64,000 nucleotides of DNA from Gloeophyllum trabeum ATCC 11539 (GCF_000344685.1 NW_006920413.1:1801717-1865716); one strand, 5' to 3'. Counted from the stretch's first letter, positions 27,110-39,740 are shown. The notes: generated by a model from the sequence alone, not told the origin. Translations and numbers: made by a program.

Positions 27110-27809
27110 AGCTGCGACTACGACCACCAGGAAGAAGGCCGTTAATTTATTTGCGTTCCCAATCCATCGGTACTATTTCTTTCTCTCCTCATCTCGTTTT
27201 TCTCAATGTGCTCGCTGCGAAGTTTACCTTAAAGTTATAATGTTTCAACCTGTACCACTGCAAATAGTCGAATTGTTCTACAACTGCTATGTCCGCCCAT
27301 TCATCTGTGTCCTTGACTAAATAGATTGTTCAATGTTACGATGACGTTGACTGCTTCGTACTTCTGCCCTGCGTGGAAGAGATCACCGTTATGTGGGGTG
27401 CCCGAACTCTTCTCTTGCGGGCCAGCGCAACTGCCTTGATGCGCCCTGCATTACAGTGCTTCGGAGGATCCGTGATTTGATGAAGTGCGGGTGATCGCAG
27501 TCGTCAACCCGTCCGGACTCTGTAACTGATGTTGAGCCGGCGTTCATCTCCGCGAAATAGGGAGGATGCCCCGACGAGATTCGCTGCCATCGCCCGGAGC
27601 ACGGTCGCAATTGAGTTCCGCGGGATGCAGGAAGTAGCAAGAACGATGTTCGTCACCAGTCCAAGCCAGGCATCCTTGAGGTTAACTCTCAGGGTACATT
27701 CACGTCATTACATCGACCCGACGAGTGACTACCGAGGCCCCGGATTGACTGACCTATACATCGGAGGAGACACGAGTACAATGTCAGCGCGCTGCTCCAC
27801 CGAATGAAT
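27110..27809. other. Intergenic stretch, no gene seen
   Basis: Presumed 3' region of the transcription factor gene plus non-coding sequence next to the protease pseudogene. Nothing recognisable on either strand. Confidence 0.4.
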
Positions 27810-28870
27810 ATAAGCATACATACCGAGCGGCGCAAACCCCCCTTGTTGATTTCCAACATCCCACATGCTGTAATAGTGCTTCAGGAGGCTACCCCCGACG
27901 ACAGCCACCGGCGTGCGCTCGAGCATGTTGAGGAACGTCTGGCACGTCGACGGGTCGCTCGCGAAGGGACCGACGTTCAGCTCGCTGCTCGGGATCATCA
28001 GGGTCGTGAAGGTTGCAGATCTACGACTGCGGGCAGGGAGTCAATTTTGTTGCATGCGATGCCACATGCACCCGGCTCGTCCGCGAAGGGTTGGATGTCC
28101 GGGGAGATGAGAGCGTAGATGGCCTATGTAATCGGAGTAGATACTAAGATCAGATGTTTTGGTATGTGGGAAGGAAAGGCATTACCTCGATGGTCGCCGT
28201 GTCGAACAAGACGCTGGTTCTGCCACTGTCAAATACGACCTCACGCGTCTACTGAGTGCACGCAGTTTCCCCGTTGACTGAGACACCGGGCGACTCAAGT
28301 AGCCAGGCAACGAGAACGTAGGTCAAAGAACCTGTACGTCAGTACCATCAGTAGCCCATTTCGCCCATCGAACAGGGAAACTAACCGTTGGACTTGCTCT
28401 CGTTGATCTCACCAATAGTAAGCTCAGCATTGCCGACCGCTAGGGGCGTCAGATACATCCCGAACAGGGCTATTCGGCAGAGGTCACCAAACAGCCGACC
28501 ATCCTGATGGAACGATTGCTTACATGGCAAGCCTTGATCAATAAACTTAGCAAACAAGCTTTGAGGGCTCAGTCCTAGTGTACTCGAGACGCTATAATAT
28601 GTCCTACTTAAGAGTGTCGTACGAACCGACCTTGAATGCCATCGAACGGATTAATGGCGAACGTCTCGGTTTGGTTGACAATGAGATACAGTTCCATGTC
28701 TTCCGCGACCAGCCCGCCGACAGTCACCGTGTCGCGCCCGCTTTGCAGGTGAAGCTGGTAATTGTCTCCCTATAAGGGATCAACCCTGACTCCAGTCGTG
28801 AAGGTCAGCGTGCTGTTGCGCCCCGTGTCGACGAAGGTCGAGCTTGTGATGTGTCGAACTGGTGCTGGTT
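27810..28870 (-). pseudogene. Broken A1 aspartic protease
   Basis: Read on the minus strand, pieces in the right order match basidiomycete pepsin-like proteases: STFVDTGRNSTLTF, DTVTVGGLVAEDMELYL, FAINPFDGIQ, GMYLTP, VGNAELTIGEI, SVNGET, VVFDSGRTSVLFDTATIE, AIYALISPDIQPFADEPG, then IPSSELNVGPFAS and VVGGSLLKHYYSMWDVGNQ. Two in-frame TAG stops interrupt it (plus-strand CTA at 28770-28772 and 28249-28251), and a frame change near 28010 separates the last block. The second catalytic motif, normally DSGT or DTGT, reads DSGR. The N-terminal part with the first catalytic Asp is not recognisable. A functional enzyme is very unlikely. Confidence 0.82.
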
Positions 28871-30028
28871 ACGGCACGGCCATCCGCATGCAGTGCCTTT
28901 AGGAGGTCAGATCGCAAAGAATAATCCGTAGTCGAGGGCATTTACGCACTGGGAAACTCGAGCGTAGAACTGCCACCTACAAGAGTTACGTATAAGTGGA
29001 CAGCGAACTAGCAGTATGGAACAACAACCGTTATATTCTGCGGGGGCGTGCCAACTATATGATATGGCGATGTACAGTCATATTCTAATGTATGGTCTAC
29101 AGACCAGAGATATTGTCATACCATCTGCAAAATCAATTCCATTCGTTCACCTCCTATACATGAGTGGACGCAATTCACTTACTGCAGGTTGGTTCCTCTG
29201 GAGAGGTGGTCCAATTGGATGTCCTGAGGAGACAGCGCTCGGCGTTTCGAAGACACCAATGAACCCCGCGGCGCCTTGCGAGCCGCCAGTTGGAGCTTGC
29301 TAGGCTAAGCGCCTTGGCTGGAAACGCCAGTGCAGAACGCGAGCAACGTCAAACCAAGACTGGCAATATGATGGCTAGTTCAAGGAGTGCCGAGGGCCGG
29401 CAGTCATCATCGTACTCCTGGACCCGACTTCATATATCATATATGCACAACTGTTGGGTACCTTGTCGGTAGGCACGGCGATATCTCCCTCGACATGATT
29501 GAATGACTTGATGTAAACAAAGGTTTTGACGCAGCTAAGAGAGTGTCCCAAGGATATGCGGGCACATGGGCCTTGGGGTATACGTGATGGTCTAATGTGC
29601 CAGGGCTACGCGAACTGCGGGCAGTCGCAGCCAACATGTGGTCATGGGTGCCTATTCGTCCTCGAATAAATACTGTGGATGCAAGCCCCAGTGTATTTCA
29701 TTCAAAGACGAGGAGCCCTCTCACCTTCCTGCTTGATGACCAGATCGACCGGTCGAAGTCAAGCAGATGATTGAGCGTCAGGAAGACCATCGGATGTCTA
29801 TTTATCACCGTGGGAGTTGCACCATTTCGGCCGTGATAAAATGTTGGTCGAAAGGTTAAATCAGCCAATCAGCAGCCGAGGAAATGGCTGTTATTGGCGA
29901 ATGAATATAATATAATGCCTTTCTTCCCACGATAAGTGTAACCCCCGCCGTGATATGGCCGTCGGCATTGGATTGCCATGCATTTCAGCGCTGTGGCCAC
30001 TGCGCGAACCACATTCTAGTGACTGACA
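28871..30028. other. Intergenic stretch upstream of the small gene
   Basis: May contain unrecognisable 5' debris of the aspartic protease on the minus strand (about 28900-29330). I see no signal peptide or first active-site motif. The last 150 bases are AT-rich (AATATAATATAATGCC near 29910) and could be the promoter of the gene at 30029. Confidence 0.4.
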
Positions 30029-30671
30029 ATGGGTGTGTATAGTCGTCCGAGAGCTTCCCGAGCTTTCATTGATATAGGCCCGTCTTCCCCCAGCATCCGC
30101 GGAAGAAATCGTCCTGAATGACCCACACACCCCCGCCCCGAAAGCCATCGAGGCGTTCAACCAAATCCTCCCTACCATAAAGTCCGAGATCATCAAATCG
30201 CGGCACCACTGGGACAAGCACGAGCCCAAGATGTGGGCACGCGCCGCGGACATCGCAGACGCGGTCCTCGTCGACTTCACCATCGAGAAGGACCTCGTGC
30301 AGGTCCGGAGTGCGCCCACGTCGTACGGCACGATTATCCTGGGCAAGATCAGGCTTCCCGCGGTGAACGACGCAGAAGGCGAGGGCTTCGTGCACGTTAG
30401 GTGAGTGATCGGGTGGCATGATGACTTGATCGTCGGTGCTGATGCAGAGGGCCCCCCGAATGATAGGATACATGACCCGCCCAACAGGGTAAGATCCACG
30501 CCTTAGTTGGGTTTGAGGTTTAGTTGATGCTTATGATTGTTTCAGGGCACTGAGGACGTGATCTTCCATTCTCTGTGGACGGATGAGGGCAACAAGGACG
30601 CGGACGGGCACCCCCGCTCCTGGCGTGCCGTGCAGACCGCGCAGATTCCTTTGGAGTTCTTCAACGAGTAA
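30029..30671 (+). CDS. Small uncharacterised protein (152 aa)
   Basis: Four exons (30029-30032, 30094-30400, 30467-30488, 30546-30671) sum to 459 nt, which is divisible by three, with consensus introns. The first exon is ATG plus one base; this start was chosen because it gives the only clean phase match (MASAEEIVLND...). The protein is soluble and charged, with no signal peptide or membrane helix. It has a helical first half (KAIEAFNQILPTIKSEI) and a probable beta-rich second half with conserved-looking motifs SAPTSYGTIILGKIRLP, RIHDPPNRG and HSLWTDEG. I do not recognise the family. Splicing, codon use and a defined stop support a real gene, but a longer 5' exon structure is possible. Confidence 0.68.
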
Positions 30672-31139
30672 GCTAGAAGAGGACGGTACACAGCCTGCAG
30701 CTGTAAGATTATCATATCTATTACGAGGAAGCCAATTTACAACAATGTACACCCATGTATGTATGGCTATCTGTACGCGCTCGTAACTTCAAGGTATGTG
30801 AGCGACTGGTATCGGGTAACAGTGGCACCCATGTTGCAGAAGCTCATGGATTGTCCGGCAAGAGAATTCTATGAGGGTATCTAAGTACACTAGAGCCTAC
30901 ACGACCGGCCACAGCACGCCCAACCCTGGACCGACAGCCAATATCCGTATATTCGTGGGACTGAAGTCAATAGCATACGAAAACAGGCAACCAACTTTCT
31001 ACTATGTACAACGCCCCACAAACATCCAGGAAGCAGAGTAAAGAACTACAGGGGGCATAGGGCAACCATAAGAGTACGCAGAGCAAAGAAAAGAGAAACG
31101 ATACGATACGAGATCAAAAACGGGTACATAAATACAAGA
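30672..31139. other. Intergenic region between convergent genes
   Basis: Contains the presumed 3' untranslated regions of the small gene (plus) and the cyclin gene (minus). No coding potential is seen. Confidence 0.5.
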
Positions 31140-33257
31140 CTATTGTTGATACACGGATCCTCCCAGCATGTGGACACCCAGCGCGCCCGACGAGGACACC
31201 ATCGAAGCTTGGTGGAACCAGGATATGTCCACTGTAGACTGAGCTCCATTGCCCCCTACAACGACAGGAACCGACAAAGGGAAGGACGTCGCCTTCATGA
31301 AGTCGGCGGCTCCCGGGAACCCGCCGCCGAGCAGCGGGGGGAATTGCAGGAGGTGCGTCGGCACATCCGCATCCGAGAGCGCCGTCATCTGGATCGTCCG
31401 ATCGCCGTCAGAGGACGACTCGGAGGACGTCGTTGACGATGGCGAGTAGCTCAGCGTCGGCGTCGGAGGGCTGTTATCTTCGACTGGGGCGGCCCACGGC
31501 CTCCTCTGGTAGCCGTCCACGTTCGCCGCTGCCCCAGGCCAAGACGAGCAACCCTCGCCATTGGAGAATGCACTCTCGTAAAAGATAGCTGCCAATGAGG
31601 ACATGTCCGAGGCACCGTTGAAGGTCGCGATTGCATCGTGTGCTGGCTGCCTGGACGCCCCAGAGCGAGGGTTGTAGCCCATCGAGGTTAACATGGAGTA
31701 CTCTTCGCTAACGGTCCCCGTAGGAAGGGCCGGCACCGTAGAGCTCCTTCTCAGCATATTCGGACGAGGAGCACTGTTGGAAACTGTAGGCCAGGCAGTC
31801 CACTCCACGGAACTTGCGTTAAACTGACTCGGCGCAGAGGACGGGTAGGCGTTGAAGCAAGGTAAGTCGGAGCTCCTTGACGGGGGCCCGAGATCGGCTT
31901 CGCTCTTGCACCTAGCAACGCCGCGCGCGCCGGCGCTCTCCGACTTCGTCGGCGCCTTCCCAACCCACAGCCTCCACTCGAGCGCATCGCCCAACGCGCG
32001 CTCACATCTACCAATCTCCCGGGGGTGGAGACCAGACAACTTGGCCCATGCGCGATTAGAATAGCACTTATCTTGCATGAACTTCGATGCCAGAATGAGC
32101 GACGCGAGGAATGCGCGGCGCGGGCAGAGCAGGGGCGACGGCAGCCGCGGGAGAGGTGGGAGCGGCGCCGAGGGACCTTTTGGTTTCTTCTGTATCCCTT
32201 CCATGCACGGATGGCACCCGGCGAAGCGAGTAGACGATTCCGCGAGTGATGTCGAGGGTCCAGCGGTAGACTGGGACTGAGGAGCCGCAGCACACCCGTC
32301 TTGGATGCGCACGGTGTCCATCACGTCCGTATCTTGCTCGTCGCCCGACGAGGTGGTTGCTGGACTGACGTAGCACTTACTTGAGATTGATTCAAGAGAG
32401 ACGCCGAGGGCTTCGGCGTCCTCTTCCTCGGGAAAGATGATGCGGCTAGCCGATTCCGACTCGCCCTTGGCTCCCTCGCCATCTCTCTCCTTTCGCATTA
32501 ACTCGGGGACCTTGCACCGGATGGCTTCGAGGTAGCATAGCGCCGTCTGAAGCACGCACCCGGAAGTCTTGGAACGGCGGAGGACTTCGTGTACGAAATT
32601 GCGTAGTGGAAGCAAGTTGCTTTTGGAACACTGGGCGGCCGCTGCCGGGCCACCCATGCACGAGTCGGAAGGAGAGGATGTTGAGGACTGGGAGGAAGGC
32701 GAACACGGGGAGGATGGAGAGACTGGAGAAAGAAGTTGTATGTTTCGTGTATGGTGGTGAGAGTGGGAATACTGATTGGTGGTGGGAGCGGTGGTGGTCT
32801 GAGAAGGGGCGCAGAACGGGACGCGGGCGGAGGTCTGGAAGACGACTGGGATATCGGCAGGATGCCAAATCTCGCATAACGATTTGACGGCCTGGTCTAG
32901 AGACGGTGCAAGGCTTACTACACGCTGGAACAGAACGAATTAGAGCCGGGACGCACCGATGAGACTGGTCAAATATCTGCCTCTTTGCGTGTCCCGATAA
33001 TGCGCCTCCTTGGGCGCTTGAGATGTGGAAGGAGGATTTGGAAGCGGGTTCTGTTGTCGTTCGAAGTCGCATATAGAAGGGGCATAAGTAGAGGCTGGAG
33101 ATGTTGTTACAGACGAGGCCGGGGTATTTGGATAATTGCTGGAGACGGAAGACCTTGATGAAACTGAAGGCGACGGAGAGGCGTAAGGCTGCCACCGAGC
33201 CCGGGCGCGGGTTGCACCTGGGCCACGATGGGCGAGAGAATGGGAAACGGCATGCAT
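31140..33257 (-). CDS. Pho85-type (PCL-like) cyclin
   Basis: Two exons (33257-32957 and 32917-31140, intron 39 nt) give 2079 nt, or 692 residues. The ATG at 33257 is the first in frame. The N-terminal 190 residues are Ser/Pro/Thr-rich. The cyclin fold begins near LPLRNFVHEVLRRSKTSG and ALCYLEAIRCKVPEL. It is interrupted by a roughly 125-residue insert rich in Ser, Asp/Glu and Pro, and resumes at CPRRAFLASLILASKFMQDK, SNRAWAKLSGL and CERALGDALEW. That split cyclin box is known in fungal Pcl1/2/5-like cyclins, which activate the kinase Pho85 in nutrient and cell-cycle signalling. The C-terminal 250 residues are low-complexity. The long insert and tail could carry phosphorylation or degradation signals, which is inference. 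Confidence 0.85.
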
Positions 33258-36200
33258 ATTCCGGACCGGAGACAAGGCAGAAAGCGGTCGAGAGACTAAG
33301 TGGTGATTCGGAGTAAGATAGACTATTCAGTTCATAGCATAGACGGCCGAGTAAAGAATGGTGTTGGTTTCGGTAGACTTGATCCTGAAGATGAACGAGA
33401 CGAGCAGGGCGCTGGGCTGGGACGGGGCGAAGCGGAAAAGAGATATCGGATTCATTTTGCCTGGCTGGAGTCACTCTGGACGCCCTAGTCACTGACTCGG
33501 ACGGTCCAGAAAATTACAAAGTCCTGCCGCAGGGCGCGGTAGACTTTATAATAAAAGCGAGCAGGGGGTCTGGTCGAGGCTTAGCGGGTCTTTTGCAGCG
33601 TAGACAGGCCGAGCTGGGGACCACAGGAAGCTTCAATCGTAACGGGACGCACAACAGCCACGGGCCTTGTTTATACAACTCCCCGAGGAGTCATTCGGTC
33701 TGCCCCGGACATTCCCACGGCTCCGGCACCCACCGGTATGATTCACCCCGCCACATTATTTCCCCTGCTTTGCCTCCGCCACACCGCCATCGTCGTCCGG
33801 TGTCCTTTCATGGTCGGCCGACCGACTGCGCAGGACGTCAGCGCAAACATTTTGCGCCGCCCGGATCTCACTACTATGGTTCTGCATTCTGCAATTTTCC
33901 TTGAGGCTGCCCGTTTCGCTGGCACAGATGACTCTTGTCTGGTTGTTGATGCATTTCTGGGAACATCCTTGACGTGAAATCAATCTTTCAGGGGGGCCGA
34001 GGACTAGGTTCCCAACTGGCCGAATCATCACCCGTAGACCCGCAAAGGCCTCTGTGTACACGCCGCCACAATAGACTTTCTGTCTTGGCCGGAGACCGTC
34101 TTCCCCGCTAAGAGCTTGTACCAATTATGCGCCATCCATACCATTCATATCGTTCCGCGTCTATATGCTGTTCGTTCATACTTGCTTCTCCTCGTCACCT
34201 GCTTCTATCTTGTATGAGCTTGATATAACAGAAGACCCCGCTGATATTGCGTCACCTCGATTGGACCCACCAAGAGCCTTGTCTGCTAAAGGGATATCGA
34301 GGAGGATGCTCGGGATTCACTCGGGAGCACGCGGGGTCCACCGGGACCGGACCGTCTGCATATCTCGGGGCGCTTTCTTTCCCCCGATGCGCCACTCACG
34401 CGAAATTGGTCCTTGCCCTGTTAATCTTGGCATCCTGGGAACGGACACTAATAGTACAGTTGCACTGGTGATATGGATGCAATTCTGTGCGTCTCTGAGT
34501 CTCATGACAGTGACTCAGTAGATGCGGGAAGATGGCGGGCATGTCCAAGTGGCGCCATAGTTCGGTGTTCTTCCTGCATCGCCTGGTATTCTGCCCATGG
34601 CCACCTGTGCTCCAGCACTCTGAGCACTTTCTGTCAAATCTACCTTCTCAGCCAGATGTACCTGCGCAGCTCGAATCGCGCGATAGTGCATAGCAATCGA
34701 GAAGTCTGGTAACTGCCTCAACCCAATATGGAACATGAAGTTTTGAAGTAAGCTTGTCCTGCTGGGTTCCCTACCAGAGGACTCCGGGCCCATAGTCGAT
34801 CCCGCGACGGTTCTTCCACCGCAGCGGGAATAGGACGGGCATAGCTTTCCATGGCTACAGTGTTTCAACTGCGCAAACACGCCGATGAAGCATGGCGAGC
34901 GTGAGTTTTGAACCTCCTGTCCGTCGAGTCTGCAACGAACGATTAACATGCGACTTTGTACGTAGCTGCTGTCCATGAGCCCCGGTGCCGTTCGCCAATT
35001 GGACGGACTCCGAATTCCAATGTCGATTTCTCTGGACATGTAAAACGTTAGACGGTGTCACACCATTGCGGGCGGGCTCCATTGTTGCTGAACGCTACCT
35101 CATGTCCACATTGTATGCTCGTCGCACGGCCGGCCTCGGGTCTTCAAGGCTGTACGGTATGAATGCGTCGGACTCGCAGCACGTCCCACAGCATACGCAA
35201 GTGCTCCGACTTGGTATGTCCCTCCCGCTGCAAGCTCCGCATGACTCCTAGTTTCAGCGAGCGACGTCGCCTTGCGCACCCCTCTCGGTCTGCTGCTCCA
35301 TCCCTCCTACACTCGGCGTGTTAGGAGGCCGTGACGCGGCTCGAGATTCCTGTGACTCAGTTTTACTCCCTGACCCTGGACCCAGCGGAGTGCGACTTCC
35401 GTCTGCGTCGGACCTCCGCACTACTGCTGCATTCCACGAACTGGTGCGCTTGCTCATAATTCCTAGACCGGTCCAGGGGTTCGTCTGCGCTGTCTTACGT
35501 AGCAAGCTGCTCGTTCATACCACGTTCCCTGGATACGCTGCTCGCGGCCCTCGAAAGTGAGCTCCGCACGGCGCCCATCCTCTAGCCTTCCTCCCCCTTT
35601 GTCCAGCTCAGAGTCTGCAGTCTGACTGGAGATGTCTCTGCCGACGCGTCACCAATGGCAGCCTTCGGATTCGATCAACACGATCGGTACATCGATCGTG
35701 TGAGTCGTGTGGCGGGTGGCTGTGCCCTTCGCGGTGCCGACGTGTTTCCCGCTCCTCTCCTATTCGAGTCACTCTTTGTGGGCTTGCACTTGTGGGTATC
35801 GCGGGCTATCGTGCTCGCTCCTGTTGCGGGTTTGATATCTATCGATGGGGCTAATTATTTTGGTTGTCTCTGCTATTGTGACTTGCTGGACCAGTGATCT
35901 TCCAGAACATGCATTTCGTGCGGCGGCGGCTTCTGTATGTGGTCTAGCACTACTATGATTATCATGCGCGTGCTGCTGCTAGTGGAGGGCGCAAGGAACG
36001 GTCTGCATAAGTATAGTTATTTGGCTTAGTTTACGTGAGGTACTGTAAATCCACGTAAGTTAGAGACGTCCCTGTCAATGAAGTTCCAAGGGAAGAGGTC
36101 GAATCATAAGTTGTTCTTGCTTTCGCAATTGGCGGTCTTCTTGCTAGGTTTCCGTTTCGTTTACGATACGAGTCCTCAGTCAGAATCCGTCGCACTACTG

Positions 36201-38250
36201 TGAGGCATGGCCGGATTATGATCCTTCTGGAAATCAATCATGTCTATTACTCCGTGTATTTCACACTTCCATGAAGACATGGCGAGATTGCCGTGGCGGT
36301 TGACATCGTAAATCGTCCCTGGGCTGCGCCGCGCATCCAGTACCACCAACACATCAAATATCTCCAGGTGCTCTTTCAGCTCGATGCGCCCACCGTCTCA
36401 AGAAATGAATCTGACATCTTGTTATGCGAAAAAACCGGTATCGTCGGGTTTTCCAATGCGCAGTGATTCCTGTCCGAATGCAAATCAGCGACACGACAAA
36501 TCGCGAGAACGTCTCTCCTGGCCCGATACCTTCGCTGGCGAGCACGGGTCTCGGATCTTTCTCTTCTGCGCGTATGCCATACCTCCGGGGCCATGGATCA
36601 CGGCCAGGCAAGATTATCACCTTAGTGGGTCTTGTCTATTATCTTGCAACTTTCCAACCGGGTGTGGCTGCGGTGCCTGATGATAATATTGGATGGCACA
36701 TCTCACCTCAGCGTTCATCGAGGTTATGACATTTCCAGTAGATCTGTTTACGAGATCTCGGGGAGATTGGCCTTCTGCTTGACGAACAACGGTCATATGG
36801 AGAGCAGGACGATACGACCTTAGCTTCAGCCTTCTGTACTGGGCTTGGGTTATCCAGCTGGTCGGATACTACGCATCTCTCACCAGAACTGAGTACCATT
36901 AAGCAGGTGCTTTTCCACCGGTACCGCGCCCGCGGCGCTTGTCCCATCGGAAGGCGTTGTTGACCGTCCGTGTCTTGGTGAGTGTCAGCAGGATGACGCG
37001 CTTGCTCCTGTCTGACCAACTTCCGGAGGCCTTCCCTGAGATACTTCAGGTAAGGTATTCGTCGCGCGGCGACCAGCTGCTGATGCACGAGGATCAGTTG
37101 ACGCGTTCGCTCGGCCTGATTGTGCGGAGGGGAAGTCACTGACATGCCTCCGGTGCCGCAGTAATCGGTATGTCCGAGGTCGTACGATATCACAAGGGTA
37201 TGCCCCTTGATAGTTGGTCAAGTCGGCGTCCGTGTGTTAATGTGTACCGGGGAATACTCACTGTATATCCAGACTGCTATGTCAGTGTGGCGTCAGCCCT
37301 CAGGTTCTCTATACCATAGTCACGTCAATGGGCATACTATCGTATATCATTTCTCATTGGCTCTCACCTGTCCGCTATCTTCTTAGGAAGCTGATTACGC
37401 TCGTTGTGAAATACCGGACGTGGAGGGCATTCCTGCACTATCCTTAGGAAAGGTTACGTCCCTGATCTGGCTTAGCACGAGATGGACATGCAGGGCTTAT
37501 TCTACAGGTGAACTCACCTCTGTAGCTGGTCATGATCATGTAGAACGTCCGCGGGCCTTACTGCCAGCCACAAATAAGGCGCCCATGTAGAGCGCTGGAA
37601 GGTTTTTGCATTACTCACGTCGTCCCTCTCTGCTCACTGCTCAGACGTCAACGTCGCGCCGTCCGCGTCCGTCCGTGTCCAACCAGTATACGATACTATC
37701 GTCGTGCAACAACGTGCAGGTCGTCCCAATACTCTTGGGTCTTCAAGTTGCCACAGAGAATGCGGTTCCTGAGCCCTGACGCAATACAAGGATTCGGAAT
37801 CGGGGTTCTTTCAGGTTCTCTCATGGGAAAGAAGTCTGAATGGAGATCCAGCCATGCGCAGCAGGACCAGGATCTGGAACGCGCCCGTCATATATAGGCA
37901 TTCGTATATGGCTTTACAAACTTGGATGCTTTCTCCTCGACCCTCTGCGCTGACCGTCGCTGGTCTGAGGTCTCCGCTCTCGCCAAGTTGCCCAGCGCGC
38001 AGCACATGCCCTTTGTCATGCCGCTCATGCGACGGAGCATCATGCCCGCGAAGGAACCTCAAACGAATCCGATTGGCCGAGAAGGCTCAGAAGCGCACCG
38101 CATTTACCCTACAGGGTATTTACCGACTCTGGCCTGCAGCAACCAAAATCCCCCACAAATTCATCCCTATACCTGGAGCCAGTGCTTTGCTGGCCGTTCC
38201 GTTCGTATACCTGACCTCAGTCACTCTCTTTTCTCCCCACTGTCGTTTCG
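33258..38250. other. Five-kb gene-poor interval
   Basis: No supported gene on either strand; open frames are short and mutually overlapping. Near 33540-33555 an AT-rich motif (TTTATAATAAAAG) lies about 290 bases upstream of the cyclin start. At 36031-36058 TTACGTG and CACGTAA form a short inverted repeat. The last 600 bases before 38251 should hold the promoter of the SLT-domain gene. Confidence 0.45.
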
Positions 38251-39740
38251 ATGAAGAACTTTGGATTACTCGTTCTCCTGACCTATGTGGTCGCGGTTAC
38301 GGCTGAATTGACTCATCACAATCCGCTGGCGCGTCTCGAGAGGCGTCATAGCACGCTGCACAGGCGCAGGAGCACCCCCGCAGAGCGATGCGCGAGAAGA
38401 AATTCAAAACCCTCCAGTGCTAGCATCAACGTGAGTTGGTATGCCTAATCTACCCCTGTCAGGGTGTTATGTCAGCCTTTAATTGTATGCCGCTCTGTTC
38501 TGTTCCTTTTTCTGTGTAACGTCCGAAGGATGTCAATTATTCAACTTTCTAAGTCGACCATTCAAAAAGATGGCCCCTAATAATGAGCTCCTTGTTCATG
38601 CTTTTCACGCCGTAGCACCCTTGGGAACGCATATATGATGCTGATACTTTTATCCCCTATACATAGGTTAACCAAGCGATTGTGAAGACTAGCGCTGCAC
38701 CTCCCCCTCCTGCGGAGACGCCTAAACCCGCAGACCCTGCCCCCGCACCCGGGCCGGTCCAGGGCCTCATCAACGTGAAATCCAACTGTGGGCCCAGCGG
38801 AGCTTCCCGTGCGTCAAAGCCTTCCCGCAGTTGGTCTCGCTAGTTGTATTGACCGGTTCCCTCTTGCAGAGGATGTAACGCAGTACAGTGGACCCAATGG
38901 CGGTATCGACTGGCTCAACTGCGGTCTCAACGACGGCGGCTGGAACCCTCCGTACATCCGCGTGGAGGACGTCATCACTATGGACTTAGGCGAAGCTATC
39001 AAGGACCCTAACAGCGCATTCAAGGCTTGTTCGGAATATATTCCAATTTTCCAGAAGTATGCTGGAGAGTTCGGTGGTATGTGGACACTCCGCAGGTACT
39101 CGCCTTCTTGACTGAAAGGGTACGACAGTCCCTGCGATCATGGTGGCCTCTTTCGCCATGCAGGAGAGTGGATGCAACCCCCACACCGTCGGTGGTGCGG
39201 GTGAGCAGGGATTGATGCAGCTGACCTGGGACAAGTGTGGGCAGGCGCCCGGAGGCAACTGCCAGGACGTCGTAAGTGCTCGTCCCTAAGTTCCGTGCTC
39301 GATCACGCGGTAAGATACCTGGTGTGTCTAGGACTACAACATCAGGACCGGTACCAAATACTTCTCGGACACGCTGAACGCCAACGGTGGGGATCTTCTC
39401 AAGACTATTGCCGGTTACAATGGGTGGTCGATCAAGATGACCTTCGTGCGTGTATTTCCTTGATTGTGTCCTCCATCTCTCCTGACCCGCGTGCATTCTA
39501 GGACCAAGCTACTGCCGCCGGATGGGGCCCGTGCTGCCGCTGCCAGAACAACTTGGACTAGTACGTCATCAATATCCTATTCCATGGTTACTCATCTTCA
39601 CCGGTCTTTTTGCGATGCCTATCAGCCTTCACCAGTTCCTGAACGGATGGTGCCAGAACATCAACGCTTACTCGCACAACCCTCCCCTCGGAAAGTACTT
39701 CAACCTGAACAAGTGCGGTCCTCCGGGTGGACCAAACTAA
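38251..39740 (+). CDS. Secreted lysozyme-like SLT domain protein (GH23 type)
   Basis: Seven exons (38251-38430, 38667-38808, 38870-39076, 39129-39271, 39332-39445, 39502-39560, 39626-39740) sum to 960 nt, or 319 residues. The N-terminus has a signal peptide (MKNFGLLVLLTYVVAVTAEL), then a basic, possibly processed segment (RLERRHSTLHRRR) and a Pro/Ala linker. The core shows FAMQESGCNP, with the likely catalytic Glu, then GEQGLMQLTWDKC, YFSDTL and IAGYNGW, the order found in bacterial-type soluble lytic transglycosylase domains. The C-terminal part is Cys-rich (CCRCQ, GWCQN, NKCGPPGG). Expected activity is cleavage of peptidoglycan or a related beta-1,4 amino-sugar polymer outside the cell. Intron 1 is 236 nt, long for this locus. 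Confidence 0.9.

Noticed and set aside
29891..30499. Minus-strand open frame of 202 codons
   Set aside because: It is antisense to the spliced small gene at 30029-30671, whose exon phases and motifs are coherent; the minus frame is compositionally odd and matches nothing.
32446..33492. Minus-strand open frame of 348 codons overlapping the cyclin gene
   Set aside because: It is another frame of the Ser/Pro-rich cyclin N-terminus and crosses the intron; the spliced frame leads directly into the cyclin box.
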